Source of the DNA: Streptococcus pluranimalium
Lineage (GTDB): Bacteria; Bacillota; Bacilli; Lactobacillales; Streptococcaceae
Direction: 5' to 3'
Assembly: GCF_002953735.1 (NCBI RefSeq)
Contig: NZ_CP025536.1
Coordinates: forward strand, 1,432,001 to 1,496,000
Length of the DNA stretch: 64,000 nucleotides
A program made the translations under genes and the position numbers. Below are positions 54,538 through 63,487 of this stretch, piece by piece. Below the pieces are notes generated by a model, which was not told the origin of the DNA, made no database searches, and saw only the letters and a list, made by a program, of their open reading frames with translations. Position 1 is the stretch's first letter. Each line of letters begins with the position of its first letter.

Positions 54538-55389
54538 CTATCTGATAGTTCTTAAGGCTGCTTCGTAAGTTTGTTCCAGAAGCATGGTAATCGTCATGGG
54601 ACCAACGCCTCCGGGAACTGGGGTGATTAAATCAGCCAGTGGTTCAACAGCGTCAAAATCAACATCACCTGAGAGTTTTCCCTCATCATCACGATTCATA
54701 CCAACATCAATGACAACAGCACCTGGCTTAACATAATCAGCTGTGATAAATTTGGAACGTCCGATAGCCACTACCAAAACATCAGCTGTTCTAGTAATGT
54801 TAGACAAATCTTTCGTCCTTGAATGTGTTGATGTGACCGTAGCATTAGCTTCCAAAAGCAGAGCTGCCATAGGCTTTCCAACAATATTGGAACGTCCGAC
54901 AACAACAGCATTCTTACCCTCTAACTCAACCCCATAAACTTCAAACATCTTCATGATACCTGCAGGCGTACATGGAATCATAGCTGGTTTTCCAGACCAC
55001 AAGCGACCTGTATTAACATGATGAAACCCATCAACATCTTTATCAGGATCAATCGCTAAAACGACTTTTTCTTCATCAATATGATCTGGCAGAGGTAACT
55101 GAACAAGAATACCATGAAAACGACTATCTTGATTATATTGTTCAACGGTATCAAGAAGTTCTTCTTGTGTGGTATCTTCCGATAGACGGACAGTCTCACT
55201 GAAAAATCCAGCTTTTTCAGCAGAACGCTCTTTATTTCGAACATAAATCTGACTGGCAGGATTTTCTCCAACTAGAATAACGACTAAACCTGGCACGACG
55301 CCTTCTTTCTCTCTTAAGTTAGCAACTTTTTCAGCCAATTCAGCCTGCATCTTTTGGGCAAGGCCCTTACCATCAATCAATCTTGCCAT
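54538..55389 (-). CDS. folD: Bifunctional methylenetetrahydrofolate dehydrogenase/cyclohydrolase
   Basis: A 283-residue FolD. The catalytic region is [14 protein letters not shown] near residue 51 with Lys in the active site, QLPLPDHI near 98, [12 protein letters not shown] near 162 for NADP and [11 protein letters not shown] near 255. It interconverts one-carbon folates. Of two adjacent ATGs the second has better spacing from AGGAG. Folate use connects it functionally, not by position, with folT. Confidence 0.97.
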   Translation of the reverse strand: MARLIDGKGLAQKMQAELAEKVANLREKEGVVPGLVVILVGENPASQIYVRNKERSAEKAGFFSETVRLSEDTTQEELLDTVEQYNQDSRFHGILVQLPLPDHIDEEKVVLAIDPDKDVDGFHHVNTGRLWSGKPAMIPCTPAGIMKMFEVYGVELEGKNAVVVGRSNIVGKPMAALLLEANATVTSTHSRTKDLSNITRTADVLVVAIGRSKFITADYVKPGAVVIDVGMNRDDEGKLSGDVDFDAVEPLADLITPVPGGVGPMTITMLLEQTYEAALRTIR

Positions 55390-55563
55390 CATACACTCCT
55401 ATACTTTTTGACCATTATACCAAAAAAGTCTGACAGATACCTAGCTCTAGTCTGGAAATAAATTTTCAAATCAGTCACTGCGATTAACATGTTAAAAGGT
55501 CACTCATAGACTTCAAAAACAATAGACTAACAGTATTTCAAAGCCCTTTTTCCAGATAATAAA

Positions 55564-55602
55564 AAAGTTGAAAAATGATCCAAATTGGATTTTTTCAACT
55601 TT
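55564..55602 (-). terminator. Terminator after the second amino-acid ABC pair
   Basis: AAAGTTGAAAAA...TCCA and TGGA...TTTTTTCAACTTT form a long A/T-rich stem capped by TCCA/TGGA. It may be bidirectional. Confidence 0.75.
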
Positions 55603-55625
55603 AACAATTACTCGTCAATTTTATG

Positions 55626-56360
55626 CTATAACACCTTACTCAAGAAATTCTTTGTTCGTTCTTCTCGAGTATTTTCAAAGATTTGTTGAGGTGTCCCATC
55701 TTCAACAATAACACCACCATCCATGAAAATAACCCGGTCAGCTACCTCACGAGCAAATCCCATTTCATGTGTCACAATGACCATGGTCATACCAGACTTA
55801 GCTAAATCTTTCATAACAGCTAAAACTTCTCCTACCATCTCTGGATCAAGAGCTGATGTAGGTTCATCAAATAAGAGAACATCAGGATCCATGGCCAAGC
55901 CACGAGCAATGGCAATACGTTGCTGTTGCCCTCCAGATAAACTTGGAGAGTAAGCATTCGCCTTGTCACGAAGACCAACTTTATCAAGAAGGTCATAGGC
56001 TTTGCTTTCGGCTTCAGATTTAGATAACCCTTTTGTTTTAATCGGCGATAAGGTAATGTTTTCCAAAATACTCATATTTGGAAAGAGATTAAACTGTTGG
56101 AAAACCATTCCCATTTTTTCACGCATTTTAAAAACGTCATTCTTTTTGTCTGTAATATCCACACCTTCAAAGGTAACCTTACCCTTGGTTGGGATTTCCA
56201 GTAAGTTCATGGTTCTTAGAAAAGTTGACTTCCCTGATCCAGAAGGTCCTATGATAACCACGACTTCACCCTTATAAATGTCAAGGTCAATACCTTTTAA
56301 GACTTCGTTTTTACCGAAATACTTATGTAAATTCTCAATTGAAATCAAAGTTTCTGTCAT
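55626..56360 (-). CDS. Amino-acid ABC transporter ATP-binding protein (second system)
   Basis: A 244-residue polar amino-acid ATPase. Walker [10 protein letters not shown] is at about 37-45, signature LSGGQQQR near 140, Walker [15 protein letters not shown] near 160, and His in VTHEMGF near 198. The start codon overlaps the permease stop by one base. Only one permease and no binding protein are adjacent, so the receptor must be encoded elsewhere or shared. Confidence 0.93.
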   Translation of the reverse strand: MTETLISIENLHKYFGKNEVLKGIDLDIYKGEVVVIIGPSGSGKSTFLRTMNLLEIPTKGKVTFEGVDITDKKNDVFKMREKMGMVFQQFNLFPNMSILENITLSPIKTKGLSKSEAESKAYDLLDKVGLRDKANAYSPSLSGGQQQRIAIARGLAMDPDVLLFDEPTSALDPEMVGEVLAVMKDLAKSGMTMVIVTHEMGFAREVADRVIFMDGGVIVEDGTPQQIFENTREERTKNFLSKVL

Positions 56361-57046
56361 CAGAGCGTCCCTCCATTACCCATACGTTTTTCAAGAAGTT
56401 TTAATAAACTTGACATAGCTGTTGTAACCATTAAGTAATAGAATGCCGCAAACAACAATGGCTCAACAGGAATATAAGTCGCCGCTACAACAGATTGGGC
56501 ACCATTCCAAAGCTCCATTACCCCAATCGTTTGTAACAGTGAACTATCCTTGATAATCGTAATAAATTCATTACCCAAGGCTGGCAAAATATTTTTTATC
56601 GCTTGAGGTAAAATAACATAGCGCATAGCATTTTTAGGTTTTATACCAAGTGAATAAGCCGCTTCCAGCTGACCTTTTGGTACAGACTCAATACCAGCAC
56701 GAACAGATTCCGAAATATAGGCACCACTGTTTAATGAAATAATGATGATACCTGGTAGTAGACGGGTAAAGTCCATATCTAAAACACCAAAACCAATCGT
56801 TGGTGCGCCATTAAAATGCATCCAAGCAAAAGCAATCATAATCTGAACAACCATGGGAGTTCCACGGAAAATCCAAACATAAATACCTGCCAACCATGCT
56901 AAAGGTTTAAAGGAGCTGCGTTTTAATAAAGCAATTAAGATACCAATAATAGTCCCAAAGAAAACGACACAAGCTGAAATCATAATCGTCACTAAGACAC
57001 CGTAGTTAAAGTAGGCCCAATATTTGGGAAGGAATGAAAAATCCAT
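56360..57046 (-). CDS. Amino-acid ABC transporter permease (second system)
   Basis: A 228-residue HisM-type permease with about five membrane segments. The coupling loop is [21 protein letters not shown] with [18 protein letters not shown] after it. Probably works as a homodimer with the following ATPase. No signal peptide or fused binding domain is present. Confidence 0.93.
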   Translation of the reverse strand: MDFSFLPKYWAYFNYGVLVTIMISACVVFFGTIIGILIALLKRSSFKPLAWLAGIYVWIFRGTPMVVQIMIAFAWMHFNGAPTIGFGVLDMDFTRLLPGIIIISLNSGAYISESVRAGIESVPKGQLEAAYSLGIKPKNAMRYVILPQAIKNILPALGNEFITIIKDSSLLQTIGVMELWNGAQSVVAATYIPVEPLLFAAFYYLMVTTAMSSLLKLLEKRMGNGGTL

Positions 57047-57280
57047 AATGAACTCCTGTTAATAAAATATAAAAACAATCATAGCATATATGCGTATAAA
57101 AAACAATGTTTTTAGTATTTTTATGCAAATTTTCATTAACAGAACGATGATGACTTTAAGAAGGCTATAGAAATCAGTAACGATAGCAATAAGCCCGCAA
57201 GTATAGACTTTTATCACTGACAATTACTATCTATTTTATATAGTATCTGACAAAAAAAGTATCATCAATCTCATTTCAAA

Positions 57281-57309
57281 AAAAATAAGCTGGGAAATAG
57301 TTCCCCAAC
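57281..57309 (-). terminator. Terminator after the YkuJ-like gene
   Basis: On the minus strand GTTGGGGAA pairs with TTCCCAGC (one bulge), followed by TTATTTTTTTTG. Confidence 0.7.
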
Positions 57310-57323
57310 TCATTTCAATCATC

Positions 57324-57554
57324 TTAGTAAAGCAAATCGTAGATTTCCATTGCAATCAGATCAATGCTATCAAATGAATAAGTTTCTCTAGCTTCAACGT
57401 CACGCAAAGTAAAAACTGGTCCATTTTCTGGATCATTGCTAAATGCTACTTCTGCAACAACAACTCCTTCACGTTCAAAGTTACGTTTTAAATTACCACC
57501 ATCTGTCGCCATAAGCTCAAGGCGGTTAATAATTCTCACTAAATGTGACTCCAT
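57324..57554 (-). CDS. YkuJ-like DUF1797 protein
   Basis: A 76-residue soluble protein of the DUF1797 (YkuJ) family, with MATDGGNLKRNFEREG and YSFDSIDLIAMEIYDLLY matching the family. Function unknown. AGAGGAG precedes the ATG. It is divergent from clpE; the CIRCE element lies between them, about 120 bases from this start. Confidence 0.85.
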   Translation of the reverse strand: MESHLVRIINRLELMATDGGNLKRNFEREGVVVAEVAFSNDPENGPVFTLRDVEARETYSFDSIDLIAMEIYDLLY

Positions 57555-57674
57555 ATCAAACTCCTCTATTTATTATATTAGTCCTTCTTATTTTACCATA
57601 AATGAATGGCAAAGTAACTCCGAATCCACTATTTTCATAATAAAGATGATTTTCATAAAGGTAAGCAGTTAGTA

Positions 57675-57701
57675 TTAGCACTCTTTCAATTAGAGTGCTA
57701 A
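57675..57701. promoter_or_regulatory. CIRCE operator (HrcA site) upstream of clpE
   Basis: TTAGCACTC, nine-base spacer, GAGTGCTAA: a perfect match to the CIRCE consensus inverted repeat bound by HrcA. It ends 16 bases upstream of the clpE -35. Confidence 0.92.
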
Positions 57702-57717
57702 TTTTTAAACTTTTTAC

Positions 57718-57745
57718 TTGCAATGTTGCTCCATAGTGCTATAAT
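57718..57745 (+). promoter_or_regulatory. Promoter of clpE
   Basis: TTGCAA, 16-base spacer, TATAAT. It lies between the CIRCE and CtsR sites. Confidence 0.8.
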
Positions 57746-57759
57746 AAAAACAGATAAAG

Positions 57760-57776
57760 TTTGACTATATTTGACC
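57760..57776 (-). promoter_or_regulatory. CtsR operator of clpE
   Basis: The minus strand reads GGTCAAA-TAT-AGTCAAA, a perfect tandem CtsR heptad. It lies just after the expected transcription start of clpE. Confidence 0.92.
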
Positions 57777-57843
57777 AAAAAATATTTTGGACATTATCAT
57801 TATGACTTTATTGTAAAAATCTCTCAAAAAGCGAGGTATGTCT

Positions 57844-60102
57844 ATGCTTTGTCAAAATTGTCAATTAAACGAATCAACTATCCATTTATATACTAATGTT
57901 AATGGTAAACAGAAACAAGTCGATCTTTGCCAAAACTGTTATCAAATTATGAAAACAGATCCCAAAAACAACCTTTTATCTAATCTGGGTCGAGAAAACG
58001 CATCATCTTCTATGAATCCATTTTTTGATGATTTCTTCGGTGACTTAAATAACTTCCGTGCCTTCAGCGGTGACCTTCCAAACAGTCCTAAAACACAATC
58101 TGGTGGTCAGGGAGGAAACAATGGAATTGGAAATCGTCATCCAAATGCTCCACTAGGCGGTGCTCAACAAAAGCCTCAAGGACTCTTAGAAGAGTTCGGT
58201 ATTAATATCACTGATATTGCACGCCAAGGCGATATTGATCCCGTTATTGGTCGCGATGAAGAAATCCTTCGTGTTATCGAAATTCTAAACCGTCGTACCA
58301 AAAATAATCCTGTCCTCATTGGTGAGCCAGGTGTTGGTAAAACTGCTGTCGTTGAAGGACTGGCTCAAAAGATTGTTGACGCTGATGTTCCTCAAAAACT
58401 CCAAGGAAAGCAAGTCATCCGTTTGGATGTTGTCAGCCTTGTTCAGGGGACAGGCATCCGTGGACAATTTGAAGAACGTATGCAAAAACTCATGGAAGAA
58501 ATCCGTAATCGTCAAGATGTGATTCTCTTCATTGATGAGATTCATGAGATTGTTGGTGCAGGTAATGCTGGTGATGGAAACATGGACGCCGGCAATATCC
58601 TAAAACCTGCTCTAGCTCGTGGTGAGCTACAACTAGTCGGTGCTACTACTCTCAATGAATATCGTATCATTGAAAAAGATGCTGCTCTGGAACGTCGTAT
58701 GCAGCCCGTCAAAGTTGATGAGCCAAGTGTTGAGGAAACTATCACCATCTTAAAAGGTATTCAACCAAAATACGAAGACTATCACCATGTCAAATATAGC
58801 CCTGATGCGATTGAAGCGGCAGCTATCCTTTCAAATCGTTACATTCAAGATCGCTTCCTTCCAGATAAGGCTATCGATCTACTTGATGAAGCTGGATCTA
58901 AAATGAATTTAACCTTAAATTTTGTTGATCCACAAGAAATCGATCAACGTCTGGTGGAAGCCGAAAACCTCAAAGCTCAAGCGACTCGAGATGAAGATTA
59001 TGAACGCGCAGCTTATTTCCGTGACCAAATTGCTAAATACAAAGAAATGCAAGCGCAAAAAATCGATGACCACGATACTCCAGTCATCACTGAAAAAAAT
59101 ATCGAAGCCATCATTGAACAAAAAACTAATATTCCAGTCGGCGATCTCAAAGAAAAAGAACAAAGTCAATTAATTCATTTGGCTGACGACCTTAAATCAC
59201 ACGTTATTGGACAAGACGATGCTGTTGATAAAATTGCAAAAGCCATTCGTCGTAACCGTGTCGGACTTGGTTCGCCAAATCGCCCAATCGGTTCCTTCCT
59301 CTTTGTTGGTCCAACTGGTGTCGGTAAAACTGAACTCTCAAAACAACTAGCAATCGAGCTCTTTGGTTCAGCAGACAGCATGATTCGCTTTGATATGTCC
59401 GAGTACATGGAAAAACATGCCGTCGCCAAACTTGTCGGAGCTCCTCCAGGTTATGTTGGTTATGAAGAAGCTGGTCAATTAACAGAAAAAGTTCGTCGCA
59501 ATCCATACTCACTCATTCTCTTGGATGAAGTTGAGAAAGCTCACCCAGATGTTATGCATATGTTCTTACAAGTTCTTGACGATGGTCGTTTGACTGATGG
59601 TCAAGGCCGTACCGTTAGCTTCAAAGATACCATTATCATCATGACCTCGAATGCTGGAACAGGCAAGGTTGAAGCTTCTGTTGGATTTGGAGCAGCTCGT
59701 GAAGGTCGTACCAACTCCGTTCTTAACCAACTTGGAGACTTCTTTAGCCCAGAATTCATGAACCGTTTTGACGGTATTATCGAATTCAAAGCCCTTGAAA
59801 AAGAAAATCTCCTTACTATTGTTGATCTCATGCTCAAAGATGTCAATGATAGACTTGCTACCAACGGTCTTCACCTTGATGTCACCGAGAAAGTTAAGGA
59901 AAAATTGGTTGATCTTGGCTATGATCCAAAAATGGGAGCTCGTCCACTTCGCAGAACAATTCAAGACCATATCGAAGATGCTATCACAGATTTCTATCTT
60001 GAAAATCCTTCAGAGAAAAATCTCCGTGCCATCATGACTTCTAATGGAAACATCATTATCAAATCAAATACGAAAGCTGAAGCTGTCGTAGAAGAAAACT
60101 AA
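57844..60102 (+). CDS. clpE: ClpE, ATP-dependent Clp protease ATPase
   Basis: A 752-residue class I Hsp100. N-terminal zinc finger (CQNC at residues 3-6 and CQNC near 32-35), first AAA domain with GEPGVGKTA near 160, a UVR-type coiled middle ([20 protein letters not shown]), second AAA domain with GPTGVGKTE near 490, and the C-terminal D2-small domain. It unfolds damaged proteins for ClpP. I choose the second ATG because AGG is one base from the first but seven from the second. Regulation by CtsR and, unusually, a CIRCE site is visible upstream. Confidence 0.97.
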   Translation: MLCQNCQLNESTIHLYTNVNGKQKQVDLCQNCYQIMKTDPKNNLLSNLGRENASSSMNPFFDDFFGDLNNFRAFSGDLPNSPKTQSGGQGGNNGIGNRHPNAPLGGAQQKPQGLLEEFGINITDIARQGDIDPVIGRDEEILRVIEILNRRTKNNPVLIGEPGVGKTAVVEGLAQKIVDADVPQKLQGKQVIRLDVVSLVQGTGIRGQFEERMQKLMEEIRNRQDVILFIDEIHEIVGAGNAGDGNMDAGNILKPALARGELQLVGATTLNEYRIIEKDAALERRMQPVKVDEPSVEETITILKGIQPKYEDYHHVKYSPDAIEAAAILSNRYIQDRFLPDKAIDLLDEAGSKMNLTLNFVDPQEIDQRLVEAENLKAQATRDEDYERAAYFRDQIAKYKEMQAQKIDDHDTPVITEKNIEAIIEQKTNIPVGDLKEKEQSQLIHLADDLKSHVIGQDDAVDKIAKAIRRNRVGLGSPNRPIGSFLFVGPTGVGKTELSKQLAIELFGSADSMIRFDMSEYMEKHAVAKLVGAPPGYVGYEEAGQLTEKVRRNPYSLILLDEVEKAHPDVMHMFLQVLDDGRLTDGQGRTVSFKDTIIIMTSNAGTGKVEASVGFGAAREGRTNSVLNQLGDFFSPEFMNRFDGIIEFKALEKENLLTIVDLMLKDVNDRLATNGLHLDVTEKVKEKLVDLGYDPKMGARPLRRTIQDHIEDAITDFYLENPSEKNLRAIMTSNGNIIIKSNTKAEAVVEEN

Positions 60103-60104
60103 AA

Positions 60105-60122
60105 AAAAAAGATTGTGTTAAT
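60105..60122 (+). terminator. Left arm of the clpE terminator, split by an IS element
   Basis: AAAAAAGATTGTGTTAAT is complementary to 61561-61578 with one G-T pair. Before insertion the two arms formed an 18-bp stem with a five-base loop (GCATT). The IS now separates them by 1.4 kb. Confidence 0.85.
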
Positions 60123-60181
60123 GCATTTGAACTGCACCCCAAAAGTTAGACACAAAATCTAACGATTGGGGTGCTTTTCCT

Positions 60182-60718
60182 ATGAAGTTAAGTTATAAAG
60201 ATAAACTAGAAATCTATGAGCTGAGAAAGAACGGAATGTCGTGGCCTTGGATTAGCCAACAATATGATGTTAATATTTCTAATCTCACATACATGATGAA
60301 CCTCATGGATCGGTATGGCGTAGAAGTCGTTGAAAAAGGTAACAATCGGTATTATTCTCCCGAATTAAAGGAGGAAATAATAGATAAAGTCTTGATTCAT
60401 GGTTGTTCTCAACTCTCAGTTTCTCTTGATTATGCCTTGCCAAATCGAGGAATACTTCCAAATTGGATAGCGCAATACAAGAAAAACGGTTATACTATTC
60501 TTGAAAAACCAAGAGGGAGACCGAGCAAGATGGGACGTAAACGCAATAAAACCTGGGATGAAATGACGGAATTAGAACGCCTTCAAGAGGAAAATGAACG
60601 TCTCCGAACTGAGGTGGCCTTTCTAAAAAAGTTGAGAGAACTTCGTTTAAGGGACGAAGCTCTAGCGCGCGAACGGCAGAAACAATTAGAGACATGGTCC
60701 AAGAAGGATTCCGACTAG
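60182..60718 (+). CDS. IS3-family OrfA (helix-turn-helix protein)
   Basis: A 178-residue protein with two helix-turn-helix segments ([19 protein letters not shown]; a second around residues 55-85) and a C-terminal leucine-zipper-like stretch ([21 protein letters not shown]). It binds the IS ends and pairs with OrfB. Its reading frame overlaps orfB by 25 bases, with orfB in the -1 frame. I see no classical A6G slippery site in the overlap, so orfB may be made by another slip site or by re-initiation at its ATG. Confidence 0.9.
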   Translation: MKLSYKDKLEIYELRKNGMSWPWISQQYDVNISNLTYMMNLMDRYGVEVVEKGNNRYYSPELKEEIIDKVLIHGCSQLSVSLDYALPNRGILPNWIAQYKKNGYTILEKPRGRPSKMGRKRNKTWDEMTELERLQEENERLRTEVAFLKKLRELRLRDEALARERQKQLETWSKKDSD

Positions 60719-61527
60719 ACCTCCTACTTGCGACAGCTAAAATGCCTCGCTCCACCTATTATTATCAAGTCAAGCAACTGGATAAACTCGACAAGAACAA
60801 AGCAATTAAGACTGAAATTCAAGCCATTTATGATGAACATAAAGGTAATTACGGCTATCGTCGAATTTATTTAGAACTCAGAAATCGTGGATTTGTGGTC
60901 AATCATAAGAAAGTTCAACGTCTCATGACAGTCATGGGCCTAGCAGCCCGCATTCGTCGTAAGCGCAAGTATTCTTCTTACAAAGGTGGAGTTGGTAAGA
61001 AGGCTGATAATCTAATTAAACGTCAATTCGAGGGCTCTAAGCCTTGCGAGAAGTGTTATACCGATGTGACGGAGTTTGCCTTACCTGAAGGAAAACTCTA
61101 CTTATCACCTGTTCTTGACGGCTATAACAGCGAGATTATTGATTTCACTCTGTCTCGATCTCCTAACTTGAAACAGGTTCAGACCATGCTGGATAAGGCA
61201 TTTCCAGCAGATTCATACAGTGGAACTATTCTTCATAGTGACCAGGGTTGGCAATACCAACACCAGTCCTACCATGATTTTTTAGAGTCTAAAGGCATTC
61301 TGCCATCTATGTCCCGCAAGGGAAATAGTCCAGATAATGGCATGATGGAATCTTTCTTTGGCATTCTCAAATCTGAAATGTTTTATGGACTCGAGACATC
61401 TTATCAATCCCTTGACGAGCTTGAAGAAGCTATTATAGACTATATTTATTACTACAACAACAAACGCATTAAAGTAAAACTAAAAGGACTTAGTCCTGTC
61501 CAATACAGAACTAAATCCTTTCAATAA
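60694..61527 (+). CDS. IS3-family OrfB transposase (DDE)
   Basis: A 277-residue integrase-core transposase. An N-terminal HTH_21 region ([19 protein letters not shown]) precedes the rve core with D in YTDVTEF, D in [10 protein letters not shown] and E in [15 protein letters not shown], so the DDE triad is complete. It appears intact and potentially active together with OrfA. Confidence 0.93.
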   Translation: MVQEGFRLDLLLATAKMPRSTYYYQVKQLDKLDKNKAIKTEIQAIYDEHKGNYGYRRIYLELRNRGFVVNHKKVQRLMTVMGLAARIRRKRKYSSYKGGVGKKADNLIKRQFEGSKPCEKCYTDVTEFALPEGKLYLSPVLDGYNSEIIDFTLSRSPNLKQVQTMLDKAFPADSYSGTILHSDQGWQYQHQSYHDFLESKGILPSMSRKGNSPDNGMMESFFGILKSEMFYGLETSYQSLDELEEAIIDYIYYYNNKRIKVKLKGLSPVQYRTKSFQ

Positions 61528-61560
61528 TGAGTTGTCCAACTTTTTGGGGTCAGTACAATT

Positions 61561-61578
61561 ATTGACACAATCTTTTTT
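61561..61578 (-). terminator. Right arm of the split clpE terminator
   Basis: ATTGACACAATCTTTTTT complements 60105-60122. As the original hairpin was symmetrical it probably also ended the convergent ECF gene. Confidence 0.85.
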
Positions 61579-61584
61579 AATAAC

Positions 61585-62091
61585 TCAACGATTCCAATAA
61601 GCTTGAAAATCTTTAAAAATGGATGTTTTCTCGTAAACAAAATAAACAACTATCATTGACAAAATGACAGCTAAAAGATCAAAAGGTAATTTTAAAATTG
61701 CATATTGAGGATTAGCATATACAAAAGCTCTACCCAAGCCGTAACCAATAATATCAATAAGGGCTCCTACAGACATAGCAGTCCACACACGAGCTTTACT
61801 AGCTTTTTTCATCTTCGTTCCTACTAAAGCTGAGATAGCTAAAACTTGTAAACTATGTGTTACCAGTGTCACAAACATCGGAGCCGGGTAAAAGAAAAAG
61901 TCACCTAAAAAAGAACCAATCCCTGCAACAATCATCGCTTCCACCGGAGGAAACAAAAGACCTACTAGAAAAATAATAATACCATTGAAATAGAAATGAC
62001 CCCCAGGTACTGGAATCGACAAGAAACTAGCACTCAAAATAATCGTTATCGCCATAAAAAGCGCTGAAATCGTTAAGCGTCTTGCTGACAT
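61585..62091 (-). CDS. ECF transporter S component, substrate unknown
   Basis: A 168-residue membrane protein with six hydrophobic helices and the S-component pattern (ISALFMAITIILSASFLSIPVPGG; FNGIIIFLVGLLFPPVEAMIVAG). It should dock on the EcfTAA' module to import a vitamin or metal. No riboswitch is visible in its 137-bp upstream region, so the substrate is not indicated. It ends seven bases from the split terminator. Confidence 0.85.
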   Translation of the reverse strand: MSARRLTISALFMAITIILSASFLSIPVPGGHFYFNGIIIFLVGLLFPPVEAMIVAGIGSFLGDFFFYPAPMFVTLVTHSLQVLAISALVGTKMKKASKARVWTAMSVGALIDIIGYGLGRAFVYANPQYAILKLPFDLLAVILSMIVVYFVYEKTSIFKDFQAYWNR

Positions 62092-62228
62092 ATATTATCC
62101 CCTAAATACTTTTATTTTTGTAGATAGTTATACCAACATTTTCTGAAAATGTCAAAATTTTTTAAAAACTCTTCTGGTCTATTAAGTTAATTTTTAGTAT
62201 AATAAGGAAAAAACAACAGAGGAAAATT

Positions 62229-62678
62229 ATGTCAAATCCTACATTCGGACACAAAAAAGACAATATCAACTATCAAAATCGCTATGGGGTCTACGCAGTT
62301 ATTCCAAATGAAGAGCAAGATAAAATCATTTTAGTCCAAGCTCCAAATGGTGCTTGGTTCCTACCGGGTGGCGAAATTGAAGGCGACGAGGATCACTATC
62401 AAGCTCTGGAACGCGAACTCATTGAAGAACTAGGTTTTAAAGCCAAAGTTGGAGATTACTTTGGTCAAGCCGATGAATATTTCTACTCCAGTCATCGTGA
62501 TACACATTTTTACAATCCTGCCTATATCTATGAGGTCACTTCTTTCGACATTTTAGGAAATCCTTTAGAAGATTTTAACAATTTAGCTTGGTTCCCTATC
62601 CTAGAAGCTAAAGAAAAATTAAAGCGTGGTAGCCATCGCTGGGGAATTGAAATGTGGCAAAAAAAATACCATAAATAA
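62229..62678 (+). CDS. NUDIX hydrolase
   Basis: A 149-residue pyrophosphohydrolase with the Nudix box GGEIEGDEDHYQALERELIEEL starting near residue 47 (shown in part: GGEIEGDED, RELIEELGF). Family members hydrolyse nucleoside diphosphates linked to other moieties. The substrate is unknown. It is preceded by TATAAT near 62197 and AGAGGAAAATT before the ATG. Confidence 0.92.
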   Translation: MSNPTFGHKKDNINYQNRYGVYAVIPNEEQDKIILVQAPNGAWFLPGGEIEGDEDHYQALERELIEELGFKAKVGDYFGQADEYFYSSHRDTHFYNPAYIYEVTSFDILGNPLEDFNNLAWFPILEAKEKLKRGSHRWGIEMWQKKYHK

Positions 62679-62737
62679 TATTTTTACACAAATACGTGTT
62701 ATAATAGAAGCATAGAAAGTTTTATAGGAGGATGCAT

Positions 62738-63040
62738 ATGAGACTTATCAACGTTACAAGTAGTCACCCTACGCTCGTTAAAAATCAACTCCGAAATACT
62801 GATGCAAGCCTAGTCGAAGTCTACTCCGCAGGTAATACTGACGTCATCTTTTCACAGGCACCAAAACATTATGAAATTCTTATTTCAAATAAATACCGTG
62901 CTATTAAAGATTCTGAATTAGAAGCGATTCGGGAATTCTTCCTAAAACGTAAAATAGATAAAACGATTATCTTAAAAGAACATTTAAAAACCTCACACAC
63001 TGAAAATCTTATCAACATCTCTATCCCAACAACTATTTAA
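62738..63040 (+). CDS. DUF1827 family protein
   Basis: A 100-residue soluble protein (MRLINVTSSHPTLVKNQLRN start) matching DUF1827, found in streptococci and enterococci. Function unknown. Of two in-frame ATGs the second (62738) is six bases from AGGAGG; the first lies inside that site. An extended -10 (TGTTATAAT) is at 62697-62705. Confidence 0.8.
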   Translation: MRLINVTSSHPTLVKNQLRNTDASLVEVYSAGNTDVIFSQAPKHYEILISNKYRAIKDSELEAIREFFLKRKIDKTIILKEHLKTSHTENLINISIPTTI

Positions 63041-63063
63041 CAAGCCACTATGGCTTGTTTTTG
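63040..63063 (+). terminator. Terminator after the DUF1827 gene
   Basis: ACAAGCC (63040-63046) pairs with GGCTTGT (63052-63058), then TTTTGTTTTTC. Confidence 0.8.
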
Positions 63064-63487
63064 TTTTTCAAAAAAGTTCTTCAGAGTAAGATATCATTAG
63101 CTTGCTATACTCAGATAGCTATCACTTTTAGCTAAATAGTACTTTTCTCAAGATAGTTCTTTTCTAATATATGCTACTTTTCACTTAACTAATCAAATTT
63201 ACAAATAAGAATATCGTACCGTCTTTTCGCTCACTTTTTCTAGAACTTCCTGGGCTTTTTCAAAAATAATTTTCCAAATCCAGATATAATAAGATTATCT
63301 TCTTATCAAATAGAAAGTGGATAACACTTAAATTTTGCTCTTATCATTAAAAAGGAGACAATATAAAACGGCTTAGAATCAACGTTTTTTACAACGCCAT
63401 TCTAAGCCATTTTCTGTCTTTTTCTTAGTCTCTCTTATTTATTTTTTCTAGATCAGTTGCTAGAGTCAGAAAAGAGACATTTTTCCA
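63041..63487. other. Spacer between the DUF1827 gene and ileS
   Basis: This 447-bp AT-rich spacer has the DUF1827 terminator, about 230 bp with no recognised feature, a plus-strand TATAAT at 63285-63290, an AAAAAGGAG at 63350-63358 with no ATG after it, and the palindromic terminator repeat (63370-63408). No open frame is convincing. Confidence 0.5.
63370..63408 (-). terminator. Palindromic terminator after ileS, repeat unit copy 2
   Basis: GGCTTAGAAT (63370-63379) pairs with ATTCTAAGCC (63399-63408), enclosing CAACG/CAACGCC inner sequence. Read on the plus strand it equals the minus strand of 16404-16442 with six mismatches in 39. It is about 80 bases past the ileS stop. Confidence 0.75.

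Larger units (their letters stand above)
60128..61557 (+). mobile_element. IS3-family insertion sequence (IS150 group, IS861-like)
   Basis: A 1430-bp element. The left end TGAACTGCACCCCAAAAGTT and the right end, whose complement is TGTACTGACCCCAAAAAGTT, form imperfect terminal inverted repeats. ATT is duplicated on both sides (60125-60127 and 61558-61560). Two overlapping frames encode OrfA and the DDE OrfB, both intact. It lies in the loop of the clpE terminator. IS861 similarity is by size and organisation; I have not aligned it. Confidence 0.92.

Noticed and set aside
57760..57776. TATAGTCAAA at the clpE CtsR site, and similar strings near 9700 and 34750, as solo ends of the 106-bp repeat
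   Set aside because: The match is only about 10 bp and is explained at clpE by the CtsR heptad; no repeat body follows.
60495..60755. Antisense open frame inside the insertion sequence
   Set aside because: It lies wholly opposite orfA/orfB with no start signals.
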